Shown here: positions 24,501 to 33,761 of the stretch, piece by piece
How positions within the stretch are numbered: the stretch's first letter is position 1
Layout: each line of letters begins with the position of its first letter
Notes under the pieces: generated by a model
What the model saw: only the letters and a program-made list of their open reading frames with translations
The model's database searches: none
What the model was told of the DNA's origin: nothing
Made by a program: the position numbers and the translations under genes
DNA from: JBKEDS01 sp047975545
GTDB lineage: Bacteria > Bacteroidota > Bacteroidia > Flavobacteriales > Flavobacteriaceae
NCBI GenBank assembly: GCA_047975545.1
Contig: JBKEDS010000006.1
Span: forward strand, 1 to 64,000
DNA length: 64,000 nucleotides
Reading direction: 5' to 3'

Positions 24501-24980
24501 CGAAGTTTCAATATTTTTTCCTTTCGGAAGGGTTAACGGAAGCGTTTCAAAATCAGACTGCTGCACCAAATGGTTTATCATGCCTTGAAGCCCCATTTTG
24601 CGGCCATCGTCGGGCGAGTATATTTTGGCAATGCCGTAATCCATTAGCATTTTTATTTCATCGGGTAGAATAACGCCACCGCCGCCCGCAAAAATTTTAA
24701 TATACCCGGCATTTTTTTCCTTCAGCAAATCGAACATGTATTTTAAATACTCGTTATGCCCGCCTTGGTACGAGGTTATGCAAATAGCGTTTGCATCCTC
24801 CTGTATGGCGGTTTCTACAACTTCCTGAACGCTTCTGTCGTGGCCCAAATGGATAACCTCGACGCCGGTTGCCTGAATAATGCGGCGCATGATGTTTATG
24901 GAGGCATCATGGCCGTCGAACAGGGAAGCTGCAGTTACTATTCGGATATTATGCTTGGGTTTGTAGGGCGCTATTTGCAT
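21537..24980 (-). CDS. icmF: IcmF-type fused acyl-CoA mutase (methylmalonyl/isobutyryl-CoA mutase family)
   Basis: Coenzyme B12-dependent mutase fused to its G-protein chaperone, 1147 residues from the ATG at 24980 (an upstream in-frame ATG at 25046 adds a hydrophobic 22-residue extension and precedes the promoter). Order: B12-binding domain ([28 protein letters not shown]), MeaB-like GTPase (Walker [30 protein letters not shown]), then the substrate-binding TIM barrel ([38 protein letters not shown]). Members rearrange isobutyryl- or isovaleryl-type CoA esters. Residues about 191-204, just before the GTPase core, appear to come from an inserted palindrome. The promoter at 25008-25036 is divergent from purU. 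Confidence 0.92.
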   Translation of the reverse strand: MQIAPYKPKHNIRIVTAASLFDGHDASINIMRRIIQATGVEVIHLGHDRSVQEVVETAIQEDANAICITSYQGGHNEYLKYMFDLLKEKNAGYIKIFAGGGGVILPDEIKMLMDYGIAKIYSPDDGRKMGLQGMINHLVQQSDFETLPLTLPKGKNIETSLKNKDITTIARLISLAENKHDLFKSTFSCPSKHPSPSGKLEGEIPTLGITGTGGAGKSSLVDELVRRFLIDFPNKTIGIISVDPSKRKTGGALLGDRIRMNAINTPRVYMRSLATRQSNLALSKHVSNAIEVLEAAHYDLIILETSGIGQSDTEILEHSNLAMYVMTPEFGAATQLEKIDMLDFADLVAINKFDKRGALDALRDVKKQYKRNHNLWEAKDEALPVFGTIASQFNDSGMNALYKAVINGLVKKGYTYFKSNFSINPNEGEKTFVIPPSRTRYLSEIAETNRNYDKTADQQVEIAQKLYGIFKTITSVTGKVPALDKSGIGIENFIEGEANSTFIKLLIGEFDRVKQDLNPHNWALITQWNVKTDKYKNPIYTFKVRDKDIKIETHTKTLSHLQIPKVALPKYQAWGDILRWSLQENVPGEFPYTAGLYPFKRTGEDPARMFAGEGCPERTNKRFHYVSQGTPAKRLSTAFDSVTLYGNDPNLRPDIYGKIGNSGVSVCCLDDAKKLYSGFNLAHDLTSVSMTINGPAPMLLGYFMNAAIDQQCELYIKAHKLEAEVEAKINQIYNAKGIERPKYNGLLPEGNNGLGLMLLGVTGNEVLPGEVYNQIKIATLSQVRGTVQADILKEDQAQNTCIFSTEFALRLMGDVQEYFIKNNVRNFYSVSISGYHIAEAGANPISQLAFTLANGFTYVEYYLSRGMDINQFGPNLSFFFSNGLDPEYAVIGRVARKIWAKALKYKYGANTRAQMLKYHIQTSGRSLHAQEIDFNDIRTTLQALYAIYDNCNSLHTNAYDEAITTPTEESVRRAMAIQLIINKELGVAKNENPIQGAFIIEELTDLVEEAVLQEFDRITERGGVLGAMETMYQRGKIQEESLYYETLKHNGNFPVVGVNTFLSSKGSPTIIPAEVVRATENEKQLQIQTLTNLHKRQNTDKLLKRLQESAVNNENIFAVLMEVCKVCSLGQITNALFEVGGQYRRNM
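24371..24408. repeat. palindrome inserted in frame in icmF
   Basis: CCCCTTCT (24374-24381) pairs with AGAAGGGG (24390-24397) around AACTTCCC, followed by AGGGGTGCTT. It encodes about [13 protein letters not shown] in the linker ahead of [16 protein letters not shown]. The DNA looks like a repeat of the CCCCTTCTGGGAAGTT type rather than ancestral coding sequence. Confidence 0.55.
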
Positions 24981-25007
24981 TTTTTTAAAAAAATAATTAT
25001 ACAAGGA

Positions 25008-25036
25008 CAAATTTAAGAAATATTCAAAAAAACAAA
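25008..25036 (-). promoter_or_regulatory. promoter of icmF
   Basis: On the minus strand TTTG at 25036-25033, a 17-base spacer and TAAATTTG at 25015-25008 match the Bacteroidota consensus TTG-N17-23-TAnnTTTG. The box is 27 bases from the ATG at 24980, which supports that start. Confidence 0.65.
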
Positions 25037-25073
25037 CCATTAACAAGCTATTATGTAAAATTATCTTGCGTAG

Positions 25074-25104
25074 CTGTTAATATGTTAGTTTTCAACTAAA
25101 TTTG
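25074..25104 (+). promoter_or_regulatory. promoter of purU
   Basis: CTG at 25074-25076, a 20-base spacer and a perfect TAAATTTG at 25097-25104. The -33 box is one base off TTG. It is 19 bases before the purU ATG, so the leader would be short. Confidence 0.5.
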
Positions 25105-25123
25105 AAAGACTTTAAAACAAACC

Positions 25124-25978
25124 ATGAACAGCATTACCATATTAATACATTGTAAGGACCGCCCCAATATTATAGCTTCGGTAACCAACTTTATAGCCAG
25201 CGAAAACGGTAATATTGTTTATATAGACCAACACGTGGACCGGGAGCAAAATATTTTTTTTATGCGCTTGGAAAGCGAATTTGAGGACGAAACCTTTTCT
25301 ACCGAGAGCTTTAAAAACGCTTTTAAGCATTCGTTGGCCATTAATTTTGAAATGAAATGGCGTATTTATTCTTCGGAACAAAAACCCAAAATGGCTTTAT
25401 TTGTTTCAAAATACGATCATTGCCTGTACGATTTGCTTGGACGCTATAATTCGGGCGAGCTAAACCTTGAAATACCTTTTATAATAAGCAACCACACCGA
25501 CCTAAAACCCATTGCCGATAATTTTAAAATACCCTTTTTCCATATTCCGGTAACAAAGCAAACTAAGGCCGAAGCCGAAAACAAACAAATGGAACTGCTT
25601 GGCCAATATAACATAGATTTTATAGTATTGGCGCGTTATATGCAAATTGTATCGGATAAATTAATTAGTATATACCCCAACAAAATAATTAACATACACC
25701 ATTCGTTTTTGCCTGCTTTTGTAGGGGCAAAGCCTTATCATTCGGCTTACAAGCGTGGCGTTAAAATTATTGGGGCCACCAGCCACTACGTAACCGAAGA
25801 GTTGGATGCCGGACCGATAATAGAGCAGGACGTAGCCCGGGTAACCCATACCCACGCCATAAAGGATTTAATTGCCAAGGGGCGGGATTTGGAAAAAATC
25901 GTTCTTGCCAATGCCGTAAAACTGCATGCCGATAGAAAGGTTATGGTTTACAACAATAAAACGGTTATTTTTTCTTGA
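25124..25978 (+). CDS. purU: formyltetrahydrofolate deformylase
   Basis: Hydrolyses 10-formyl-THF to formate and THF, balancing one-carbon units and supplying formate for purine synthesis. The 284-residue protein has an N-terminal ACT-type domain (about 1-85: HCKDRPNIIASVTNFIASENGNI) and a formyltransferase domain with the IHHSFLPAF block, A-K-P-Y-H-S-A-Y and the catalytic Asp in T-E-E-L-D-A-G-P-I-I-E-Q-D. It is divergent from icmF and near purL, in keeping with a purine/one-carbon role. Confidence 0.93.
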   Translation: MNSITILIHCKDRPNIIASVTNFIASENGNIVYIDQHVDREQNIFFMRLESEFEDETFSTESFKNAFKHSLAINFEMKWRIYSSEQKPKMALFVSKYDHCLYDLLGRYNSGELNLEIPFIISNHTDLKPIADNFKIPFFHIPVTKQTKAEAENKQMELLGQYNIDFIVLARYMQIVSDKLISIYPNKIINIHHSFLPAFVGAKPYHSAYKRGVKIIGATSHYVTEELDAGPIIEQDVARVTHTHAIKDLIAKGRDLEKIVLANAVKLHADRKVMVYNNKTVIFS

Positions 25979-26109
25979 TGGGATGGATATATTATCATTT
26001 TAAAATAGCTTCTGAGCTTCTTATTTATTAATGAACTTTCGTGTGCTATAATTAACCTTATGTAAAATAGAATTTTTCAAAAATATGATTTTCAATTAAT
26101 TAACTTTAT

Positions 26110-26655
26110 TCACTCCCTTTTCATGGCTTCCACTGTCCCCGAATATCGAATAGAATTTCGTGAGGCACTGGTTAAAAATATTTCGCTATTTAAACTTGGC
26201 CATAACGTAATATTTACGGTAAACGTTTCGGAGTTTGAAACTGCGTCGCAAACTATACTGATACTATTGTCCTTGTTAACCGTTGTGGTATAATCCTGCA
26301 TAAGCCCCTTAAATTCTATGGTGCTATCGCTTCCTCCGTAACCTACGTTCATTTGGCGCTCACCAAAATATGGCAAATATGAGGATATACTATCGCCTTG
26401 AATTTTTAAAAAATTGGAATTGGACATTAAATTTATATTCCCGGCAGAATTGCCGGGCCCCAACAATCCCGCCACTTGCTGCATGGCCATGGTACTTTGC
26501 GGATATGCCCAATCGGATTCTATTTTAAATTGCTTACCATTAACCAAAGTGTTTAAAGTTTCTATTTGTGCGGGCGTTGCCGTACTTTTTGGCGTACCAC
26601 AGGAAACTACGGTTAATATTATAAAACAGGCAAAAATAAGTATATAGCGTTTCAT
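26110..26655 (-). CDS. DUF4251 family lipoprotein
   Basis: A 181-residue lipoprotein with signal MKRYILIFACFIILTVVSC and Cys19 as the lipidation site. The mature part shows the DUF4251 pattern: I-E-S-D-W-A-Y-P near residue 48, an NLMSNSNFLKI block, SYLPYFGERQ, and a C-terminal beta-rich segment ending R-Y-S-G-T-V. The role of DUF4251 proteins is unknown; periplasmic or outer-membrane location is inferred. The region upstream of its start is homologous to that of the TlpA-like lipoprotein gene at 37369. Confidence 0.85.
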   Translation of the reverse strand: MKRYILIFACFIILTVVSCGTPKSTATPAQIETLNTLVNGKQFKIESDWAYPQSTMAMQQVAGLLGPGNSAGNINLMSNSNFLKIQGDSISSYLPYFGERQMNVGYGGSDSTIEFKGLMQDYTTTVNKDNSISIVCDAVSNSETFTVNITLWPSLNSEIFLTSASRNSIRYSGTVEAMKRE

Positions 26656-26787
26656 ACGAATAAATTTAAGTTAAACATTTAATTTTTAGGTTTTTATGAT
26701 ATTTAGCACAGGCCTATGTTTTTATTCATGCTCTTTTGTAGAGGCGTTTATCTTGGCTATACTAAATCCCTCTATGAGGGTTTCATT
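26651..26787 (-). repeat. shared leader repeat, copy A
   Basis: Reading along the gene strand, a core at 26787-26717 (with ATGAAACCCTC...GAGGGATTTAG and later CATGAATAAAAACA) is followed by a spacer and then by ATGTTTAACTTAAATTTATT with the start codon (26676-26653). The core is about 80 percent identical, by eye, to 37220-37289, with the same orientation relative to the downstream gene. Confidence 0.65.
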
Positions 26788-26854
26788 TTAACAGAAATTA
26801 AAAATTCTGTATTAAAGGTACAAATTCTGAAGCAAAATTTATTTTACAGCGGCG

Positions 26855-27907
26855 TTAACTTTTTGCCAATATATTACGAACGACCAAAACCCAATCGCTA
26901 ATTGTTGTGTTATTGGTATTTAAGGCCAAACTATCGTTGCCGTAAGGCGCATAAACTTCGGGATTGGTAACCGAAAAGAAACCCACTGTTGGGGTTAGCG
27001 AAGCGCTGGCCAAGTGCATAATGCCGTTGTCGGCAGCAATAAAAATAGCCGTATTTTTTATAATGCCCCCCATTTCGCGAATGTCCTTGCTATAAAAATT
27101 AGGCGATTTAAAGTTTATTTTTGAAATGTTTTCAATCGGCAACATTTCAATAATATTAAAATCGGGAAATTCCTTTAACAGGCGTTCGTAAAAAACAGTC
27201 CACCACTGTTCCGGATAACATTTATCGCCCGTGGCATTGGTGTAAATACATATTGTTTTTTTATTATTTTTAATAATACTATGCAATATTGATCTGCCTT
27301 GGGCTATTTCTTCTTCAGATAATTTTATATTTAATATGGGTAGTGGATTTTCATTTTTTGGAAAACCCAATCCGTCCAGCACATACCTTAAATTGTATAT
27401 GGGGTATTTTGAAATGTGTTTGTAATCGGGATGATTCTTTTGTATGGTTTCGTTTACATCGCCAAAAACTTTGAGCTTAGCTTTAGCCGACTGGGTTAGC
27501 AAGCGCCCGGAAGATGAATTTTTATCGCCGTTAATAACCAAATCGTAGCTTTTGTTTTTTATTGAAAACCAGCATTTGGCGTATTTAACCAAGTTATTGA
27601 AAGGTTTTCTGGGCAATTGGATGATTTTTTTAACTTCGGGGTAATTCTCAAAAACAGGGCAGGCCACTCCCCCTTTCACAAATAAATCGATTTCGCAGTT
27701 CGGAAATGTATTTATAACCTCCTGGACAATAGGCGTTAGCAATAACTGGTTGCCCAATCGGTGGTTGGGGCGAATAATTAACACGGTTTTAAGGTCTTCA
27801 ATTTTTAACGTCCCTCTTTCCGGCTCGCTGTACGAACCTCCCACCCGGCTTGTTATGCTGTGCATAATGCGCCTACGGATATTGTTTATAAAAACTTTAA
27901 ATGTCAT
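26855..27907 (-). CDS. glycosyltransferase family 9 (heptosyltransferase-like)
   Basis: A 350-residue ADP-heptose:LPS heptosyltransferase-like enzyme (GT9). Near the N-terminus it has IIRPNHRLGNQLLLTPIVQE, the donor-site loop of the first Rossmann domain. The C-terminal domain has IYTNATGDKCYPEQWW and the AADNGIMHLASA motif that contacts the donor in this family. It probably transfers a sugar in lipopolysaccharide or other surface glycan assembly, at the inner face of the cytoplasmic membrane. No other glycan genes are adjacent. A TTTATTCGTATGAAATG box at 27942-27926 lies just upstream and matches part of the shared leader repeat. Confidence 0.88.
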   Translation of the reverse strand: MTFKVFINNIRRRIMHSITSRVGGSYSEPERGTLKIEDLKTVLIIRPNHRLGNQLLLTPIVQEVINTFPNCEIDLFVKGGVACPVFENYPEVKKIIQLPRKPFNNLVKYAKCWFSIKNKSYDLVINGDKNSSSGRLLTQSAKAKLKVFGDVNETIQKNHPDYKHISKYPIYNLRYVLDGLGFPKNENPLPILNIKLSEEEIAQGRSILHSIIKNNKKTICIYTNATGDKCYPEQWWTVFYERLLKEFPDFNIIEMLPIENISKINFKSPNFYSKDIREMGGIIKNTAIFIAADNGIMHLASASLTPTVGFFSVTNPEVYAPYGNDSLALNTNNTTISDWVLVVRNILAKS

Positions 27908-28028
27908 TTGGTTGGTTTATTAACATTTCATACGAATAAATTTTTGTTTTTTAACAATTTACTTATGTCGGTTTGTGTTATCATTGCTTGCTTCAAAAGT
28001 ACAAATAAAAGCATTCTACAAGTAAAAA

Positions 28029-28925
28029 TTAACTTTTTGCAGCCATTTTAGCTTTATACCAAACATTAAGGATGAGGCCTCCAATAATTAAAGCAATGCC
28101 CAAGATACTCCAAAATGTATAGGTTTCGTGAAACAGGAACACGCCCAATAATGCCGTAAAAACAACTTCAACATATTTAAACGGGGCGACAGTGCTTGTT
28201 GCTGCAAGCTGAAATGCCTTGGTCATGTAAATTTGCCCGAAATAGCCCCAAATCCCAAGCGAAAACAGTAGCCCCCACTCTACCCCTTTTGGCGCAACCC
28301 AATGGCTAACGGATAATATACCGCCCATGAATGTTGCTATTACCATAAAATAATTTACAATAACCACGGGGTGTTCGCTTTGCCCTATTTTATTAATGAT
28401 GATAAAAACCAATCCGCTTAAAACAGCAGCCAAAAGCACTAAAACAAGTCCGAAAGTATTAATTTCAGAATCGAACCCCTTTAGCACCAAAACGCCGAGA
28501 AACGATATTAAAAAGAAACACCATTGCCAAGGCTTTATGGTTTCTTTTAGCAGAAAAACAGCAAAAATTGCCGCAAAAATAGGTGCCGTATACCGCAACG
28601 AAACGGCCGTGCCAACAGTTAGGTACTTAATGGACATAAAAAATAACAACATGGAAGTTGCCCCTGTTAATGCCCTTAAAATTAATAGTTTATTGTTTTT
28701 TCCAATAATGGATATTTTGTGCCTGAGTAAAAAACCAAACGTAAAAAACAAAGATCCCAACGACCTAAAAAATACAATTTGGTAGGCATTCATATTATCC
28801 AAGTACTTTACGGTTACGTTCATAAACGCAAAAGCAAGCGTACTTACAAGCATATACCCTATGGCTTTTTTAACGTCCAAATGGCCGGATTTTAATATTT
28901 CGTTTTGTGGTAATAAAATAAACAC
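28029..28925 (-). CDS. EamA/DMT family transporter, copy 1
   Basis: A 298-residue membrane protein of the drug/metabolite transporter superfamily with about ten hydrophobic segments in two EamA halves. As called from the ATG at 28925 it overlaps the end of the next upstream gene by 56 bases. Starting at an in-frame TTG at 28880, just before V-K-K-A-I-G-Y-M-L-V, would cut the overlap to 11 bases and remove a 15-residue hydrophilic extension, so the true start is uncertain. The substrate is unknown. It is translationally linked to the second EamA gene. Confidence 0.85.
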   Translation of the reverse strand: MFILLPQNEILKSGHLDVKKAIGYMLVSTLAFAFMNVTVKYLDNMNAYQIVFFRSLGSLFFTFGFLLRHKISIIGKNNKLLILRALTGATSMLLFFMSIKYLTVGTAVSLRYTAPIFAAIFAVFLLKETIKPWQWCFFLISFLGVLVLKGFDSEINTFGLVLVLLAAVLSGLVFIIINKIGQSEHPVVIVNYFMVIATFMGGILSVSHWVAPKGVEWGLLFSLGIWGYFGQIYMTKAFQLAATSTVAPFKYVEVVFTALLGVFLFHETYTFWSILGIALIIGGLILNVWYKAKMAAKS

Positions 28926-29778
28926 CCGTGAGCAGCACGGCTGCCGCTATTATAGTTTGGGTTGAAATAGGCTCGTTTAAAACCAACCAACCCAGCAGTA
29001 TAGCTATAACAGGATTTACGTAAGCCGAAGTGGATACTTTTTCGGGCGACACCACTTTTAGCAAATAATTGAACGCCGTAAACGCCACCACGCTGCCAAA
29101 TACACATAAAAACAGCATGGACCATTTAACGGGTGTTGTCCACTCGGTTGGTGGCACCCAAGTTTCGCCAAATATCTTGCTGCTTATGGCCAGCATAAGC
29201 CCTGCCGCTATCATTTGGTAAGCCGTACTTACAAAGTAGTTCGCGGGCAAATCGGCTTTGGAAACAAAAATACTGCCGTAGCTCCAGCTTAGTACGCAGG
29301 TTAAAATCATGAACATGCCCAAGAGCGTGCCTTCCTGCGTAACCAACTCTTGTTGGCTTACCAATATGTACATGCCCAAAATGCCCAAGCACACCCCGAT
29401 AATCGAATTGGTTTTCATTTTTTTACCATCAATCAACCGCATTAAGAACAATACGAACAGCGGTTGGGTCGAGGCTTCTAAGGCGCCAAAACCACTATCG
29501 ACATATTTTAAGCCCCAAACAAAAACCCCGTTACCGTAAACTAAAAACAAGAATCCCGAAATTATGGAATTGATTAATTGCCGCTTTGTTATGGACAAAT
29601 CCAATTTCATAAACTTGGCAATGGTAAATATAATGATGCCCGCCGAAGTAAAACGCACCGAAGCCAAGAAAAACGGCGGTAACTGCCCTACCGCAATCTT
29701 GTTGAACAAATAGGTGGAGCCCCAAATAACGTAAATGGCAAAAAATGCAAGGATTATAAAAACGGATTTGCGGGACAT
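28870..29778 (-). CDS. EamA/DMT family transporter, copy 2
   Basis: A 302-residue transporter with ten predicted membrane helices. The first helix (FIILAFFAIYVIWGSTYL) has the WGS-x-Y/F pattern typical of EamA proteins of the YedA/RhaT-like group, and a second half with PVIAILLGWLVLNEPIS. It overlaps copy 1, so the two are probably expressed together. They are clearly different in sequence and may act separately or as a pair. The substrate cannot be inferred. Confidence 0.88.
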   Translation of the reverse strand: MSRKSVFIILAFFAIYVIWGSTYLFNKIAVGQLPPFFLASVRFTSAGIIIFTIAKFMKLDLSITKRQLINSIISGFLFLVYGNGVFVWGLKYVDSGFGALEASTQPLFVLFLMRLIDGKKMKTNSIIGVCLGILGMYILVSQQELVTQEGTLLGMFMILTCVLSWSYGSIFVSKADLPANYFVSTAYQMIAAGLMLAISSKIFGETWVPPTEWTTPVKWSMLFLCVFGSVVAFTAFNYLLKVVSPEKVSTSAYVNPVIAILLGWLVLNEPISTQTIIAAAVLLTGVYFITTKRNIKIRPFGR

Positions 29779-29873
29779 ATTTTTTGCGGTTAAATTAACT
29801 TATCTTCATTGTAAATATGGCAACCCTTTAAAATCCTATAAGATTTTTAACACCTTATAGGTTAGGCACTGGG

Positions 29874-31427
29874 TTAATCTTCAGGCGGATGCCCAAAAAT
29901 ATCTTCATAAATCGTATCGAAATTGGCACGGATATAGGCGTTTAGCTTTTTGCGGTAATCGTCCTTTAGCCATTCAACAAAATTGAAGGTGCTTTTGCTT
30001 ATACATTTGGTGTAGCGTTGAATCCTAAAATCGATATCGTCGCCCAATTGTTTGGCCAGCAACAAGGCATCGAATACATCTTCGCTATTTTCAATACAAA
30101 TAACGGCATGCTGGTGAATGGAGCGTTCCAGTACTACTTTCGAGGATTCGCCATTTCTAACGGCATCAACATAGGTTTTTTGAATGTCGAAATAAACGCT
30201 TTTCGAATTAGCAAACTCTTGGCGCAAATCGGCGGGCATTTCGTACCTAAAATTGCTTTCCAATTCTTCATCACTTAAAATGGCATCCAAATAATAGTTT
30301 GGCGATTTAAAAATACGCTGCCAGTCCAAGTTATCGCCCCAAGGCCCGAAACGGTAAAAATTATTGCCCAAATCGATTACGGAAAACGATTTTTTCTGCT
30401 TGTAAATACGCGAGCCGCGCCCAATCATTTGGTAATAAAGGGTCAAGGATTTTGTAGCCCGGTTTAAAATAATGCTTTCGACCGAAGGTTCGTCAAAGCC
30501 CGTGGTTAGTATACTTACCGACGTTAAAATGGCATCGGGTGTTTTTTTAAACCATTTAAGTATGGCGGCACGTTCTTTTTTGGTGTTGGTATTATCTAAG
30601 TGCGCAATGGCATAACCGGCGCGCCTAAAAGTATCGTAAACATGCAGCGAGGTATTGATGCCGTTGTTGAAAATCAGGGTTTTTTTGCCTTTGGAGCGTT
30701 CTTCATAAGCCAACAATAATTTAGAAAGCATATCTTCGGCGGTATACAAATCTTCCGAAGATTTTACGGTATAATCGCCATTGGCACCAACCACCAGTGA
30801 GGTTAGCCCCACATTGTAGGTAAACATATCGGCCTTGGCCAAAAAGCCGTTGTTTATTAGGGATTCTATGCTCTCCCCTACTATCAGCTCGTCGTAATTG
30901 TCGGTCATGGGCAATTCTATGTTCGAGCTTAACGGTGTGGCCGTTACGCCCAAAATAAACGACTGGCTGAAAAATTTGAACAACTTGGTAAACGAGTTGT
31001 AGTGCGCCTCGTCTATAATAACCAGGCCAATATCCGAAATGTCCAGCTTATTATCGTTAAGCCTATTGTTCAGGGTTTCCACCATGGCCACAAAACAACT
31101 GTACTCGGCTTGGTCGCTTAAATTGGCCTTGCTGTCTATAACCTTGTTAACCACGTTAAACTCGGTAAGCATGTTCGAGGTTTGCTTACAAAGCTCAATA
31201 CGGTGCGTCATGACCAGCACTTTTTTTGGGTGGTGCTTTAGGTATTGTCGTACTATTTCTGAAAAAATAACGGTTTTGCCGCCTCCCGTGGGAAGTTGGT
31301 AAAGTAGGTGGTAATCGTCGGGGGATTCTTCAAAAGCCGTAAAAATTTTGTCTATGGCCCCTTTTTGATAATGGTAAAGATCCTTACCTGTATTTCTTTC
31401 TTCTAATTCGGTTTTCGATATGGGCAT
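29874..31427 (-). CDS. superfamily 2 DEAD/DEAH-box helicase
   Basis: A 517-residue SF2 helicase. Motif I is PTGGGKT with K51, motif II IIDEAH at 137-142, motif III TATP at 162-165, and motif VI QMIGRGSRIYKQ. The layout resembles RadD/YejH-type and restriction-enzyme-R-like helicases without a nuclease domain. There is no methylase or specificity gene next to it, so a stand-alone role in DNA repair or RNA metabolism is more likely than restriction. The C-terminal 150 residues show no motif I recognise. Confidence 0.85.
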   Translation of the reverse strand: MPISKTELEERNTGKDLYHYQKGAIDKIFTAFEESPDDYHLLYQLPTGGGKTVIFSEIVRQYLKHHPKKVLVMTHRIELCKQTSNMLTEFNVVNKVIDSKANLSDQAEYSCFVAMVETLNNRLNDNKLDISDIGLVIIDEAHYNSFTKLFKFFSQSFILGVTATPLSSNIELPMTDNYDELIVGESIESLINNGFLAKADMFTYNVGLTSLVVGANGDYTVKSSEDLYTAEDMLSKLLLAYEERSKGKKTLIFNNGINTSLHVYDTFRRAGYAIAHLDNTNTKKERAAILKWFKKTPDAILTSVSILTTGFDEPSVESIILNRATKSLTLYYQMIGRGSRIYKQKKSFSVIDLGNNFYRFGPWGDNLDWQRIFKSPNYYLDAILSDEELESNFRYEMPADLRQEFANSKSVYFDIQKTYVDAVRNGESSKVVLERSIHQHAVICIENSEDVFDALLLAKQLGDDIDFRIQRYTKCISKSTFNFVEWLKDDYRKKLNAYIRANFDTIYEDIFGHPPED

Positions 31428-31576
31428 TCATTCAAATTTAGCTTGCAAAAATAACACCTTTATAGGGTTTATAAGGTATGTTAGGGTGAAATTTTATTGA
31501 AATTTTATATTTATCTTTGCTTATTGGGCGATAGCGGTAGTTTGATTGCCATAATAATCAAATTAAAAATTTAAAA

Positions 31577-32590
31577 ATGAACATTAACGATAAATCCCAA
31601 AGCACGGCCTATCAAGCCAATCCCGAGCGCTACAACACGATGACCTATAACCGAACCGGAAAAAGCGGCATACTTTTGCCCGCCGTTTCGTTGGGGCTAT
31701 GGCATAATTTTGGTTTTGTGGATAACCTGCAAAATGGACGGGATATTTTACGAACGGCATTCGATTTGGGTATTACGCATTTTGATTTGGCCAATAATTA
31801 CGGGCCGCCCTACGGCTCGGCAGAAGAAAATTTTGGCACGATTTTTAAAACCGATTTAAAACCCTATCGCGACGAGCTTTTTATTGCCACCAAAGCAGGC
31901 TACGATATGTGGCCCGGGCCTTATTGCAATTGGGGTTCCAAAAAATATTTAACACCCAGTATAGACCAAAGTTTAAGGCGTATGGGCTTGGATTACGTTG
32001 ATATTTTTTACCACCACCGCCCCGACCCTGAAACCCCGTTGGAGGAAACCATGGGCGCTTTGGCCGATATTGTGCGCCAAGGAAAGGCACTTTATGTGGG
32101 CATTTCCAACTACCAACCAGAGGAAACACAACAAGCTGCCCAATTGCTAAGGCAGTTAAATGTGCCGTTTATTTTGCACCAAGCCCGCTACTCGATGTTT
32201 GATAGATGGGTTGAAAACGGCCTACTAAACACGTTGGAGCAACATGGCGTTGGTTGTATTGCGTTTTCGCCTTTGGCGCAGGGCCAGTTAACCAACAGGT
32301 ACGTTAACGGTATTCCTAAGGATTCTAGAGCCGCCAAAGCCCTAACTTATTTAGAGGCCGAAACGGTAAATAAAAATCTGGACAAAATAAAAGCCTTGGC
32401 CGCTTTGGCCGAAACCAGGGGGCAGCAACTGTCGCAAATGGCCATTGCGTGGTTATTGCGGCAGCCGCAGGTGGCTTCGGTGCTTATAGGCGCCAGTTCG
32501 GGCAATCAGTTAAAAGAAAACGTGAAGGCTTTGAACGGTTTAAGTTTTTCTACCGGAGAGTTGGAAGAAATTAATAAGATTTTAGGGTAG
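31577..32590 (+). CDS. aldo/keto reductase, L-glyceraldehyde 3-phosphate reductase-like
   Basis: A 337-residue NADPH-dependent aldo/keto reductase of the YghZ/MgrA type. It has the catalytic Tyr in FDLANNYG-PPYGSAEE, Lys in IATKAGYDMWPGPY, His in FYHHRPD, and the cofactor loop SVLIGASSGNQLKEN. The W-P-G-P-Y insertion is typical of the YghZ branch, which reduces L-glyceraldehyde 3-phosphate and methylglyoxal. A TATCTTTG at 31512-31519 could be its -7 box. It is divergent from the helicase and followed by a small lipoprotein gene. Confidence 0.88.
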   Translation: MNINDKSQSTAYQANPERYNTMTYNRTGKSGILLPAVSLGLWHNFGFVDNLQNGRDILRTAFDLGITHFDLANNYGPPYGSAEENFGTIFKTDLKPYRDELFIATKAGYDMWPGPYCNWGSKKYLTPSIDQSLRRMGLDYVDIFYHHRPDPETPLEETMGALADIVRQGKALYVGISNYQPEETQQAAQLLRQLNVPFILHQARYSMFDRWVENGLLNTLEQHGVGCIAFSPLAQGQLTNRYVNGIPKDSRAAKALTYLEAETVNKNLDKIKALAALAETRGQQLSQMAIAWLLRQPQVASVLIGASSGNQLKENVKALNGLSFSTGELEEINKILG

Positions 32591-32615
32591 TAAGTAAATA
32601 GTTAGTCAAAAAAAA

Positions 32616-33023
32616 ATGGAAAAAAAAGGAAAATTTGCTGTCATTGCTTTTAGCTTAATCATTTTAAACTTGTCTTGCAGTTCCAACGATTTGGAATTAA
32701 GTCAAGACTACCCATTGGAAATCATCAATTCTTGGGTAGAATCTTATGAAGAAGATTACGGTATTTATAGGCCAATGGATTATAAAAAATTTCCTGAATC
32801 GCCATACCGGCAATATTATAGATTTATGGAAAACAATGCGTGCCAATACTTAATGCTTTCCCCTGTAGATGCGCATTATTTAGAAAATGGATTTTGGGAA
32901 TATATTGAAGAGAAAAAAGGTATAGCCATTTACGATAAAAACATGGAATTAAATAGAATGCTAAAGGTGGTTTCAATTACATCCGATTTTCTTCAAATAG
33001 AAAAAGCGTCACCAAATAAATAA
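32616..33023 (+). CDS. small lipoprotein of unknown function
   Basis: A 135-residue protein with a lipoprotein signal (hydrophobic stretch F-A-V-I-A-F-S-L-I-I-L-N-L-S-C, Cys21) and an acidic, aromatic-rich mature part (VESYEEDYGIYRPMDYK). I recognise no family. The coding DNA is more AT-rich and uses softer codons than the neighbours, which hints at later acquisition or weak constraint. It follows the aldo/keto reductase after 25 bases and could be co-transcribed. Confidence 0.65.
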   Translation: MEKKGKFAVIAFSLIILNLSCSSNDLELSQDYPLEIINSWVESYEEDYGIYRPMDYKKFPESPYRQYYRFMENNACQYLMLSPVDAHYLENGFWEYIEEKKGIAIYDKNMELNRMLKVVSITSDFLQIEKASPNK

Positions 33024-33074
33024 ACGTTTTCTTTTAAAACCTATAAAATTATAGAGTACAAGCCAAAAATGGCA

Positions 33075-33761
33075 TTACTCCTTCACCACAACAATAGTAG
33101 CTTTTACGCCCGTGGCAAGGTTCCATCGGTTTTCGGAAACCAGCATGCCATTGTCGTCTACAACCCTAAACTCGGCGGTATTGGGGCCGGATTGCCCTTG
33201 GTTTAAGGCCAAAAAATCTATTTTGTTAATGCCTTTTTGCAAATCGAGCTTAAAGCCGCTGTAACCTCCCGAAAGAAATACGCGGGCTTGCACCACATCG
33301 TCGTTTACCAATACTTGTATTAAATCGCCATCTACGGCGCCATGGTCGCGGTATACAATGTTTACGCTATCGGCATTGCTTTTAAAGTCGCCCAAAAACT
33401 GGTCGGTAAGGCTACCGTTTAATTGTTCAACTTGTTCGGGCGTAAGTTTAATGTCGGCTATATGCTTGTCAATCTGTTTTGTGTAGAGTTCGCCCGGGTT
33501 TCCAAAATTTTCGCCATATAGCGAAAATGTATTTTTAGGTTTATTAAAATCCGAACTTAAATCGGGGGTGTTTATATTTCCAAAAACAGTTGTGTTATCG
33601 GCCTCAATAGGGGTTGATGGCGTAATTTTTGGCGCATCCAACGAGTCAACTTTACTTTCAACAGCAGGTATGGCAAACGATTTATTTCTATCATCTATTT
33701 GAGCATGAGCGGTAACTACTATGCTAAAAATAATAATAAAACTAAGATAAATACTTCGCAT
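33075..33761 (-). CDS. secreted protein of unknown function
   Basis: A 228-residue exported protein: signal peptide MRSIYLSFIIIFSIVVTAHAQ, then a Ser/Pro/Asp-rich linker and a C-terminal domain with a beta-sandwich look (VNIVYRDHGAVDGDLIQVLVNDDVV...INKIDFLALNQGQSGPNTAEFRVVDDNG). The pattern suggests an immunoglobulin-like or carbohydrate-binding fold, but no family is assigned. It is divergent from exbD across a 265-base gap. Confidence 0.75.
   Translation of the reverse strand: MRSIYLSFIIIFSIVVTAHAQIDDRNKSFAIPAVESKVDSLDAPKITPSTPIEADNTTVFGNINTPDLSSDFNKPKNTFSLYGENFGNPGELYTKQIDKHIADIKLTPEQVEQLNGSLTDQFLGDFKSNADSVNIVYRDHGAVDGDLIQVLVNDDVVQARVFLSGGYSGFKLDLQKGINKIDFLALNQGQSGPNTAEFRVVDDNGMLVSENRWNLATGVKATIVVVKE

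Noticed and set aside
26716..26901. A short frame similar in translation to one at 36985-37290 (minus)
   Set aside because: The two translations are alike only because both lie on the shared leader repeat; they run in non-coding positions ahead of genes and have no other protein features.
29874..31427. Reading the helicase as a type I restriction subunit
   Set aside because: No nuclease domain, methylase or specificity gene is present nearby; a stand-alone SF2 helicase fits better.
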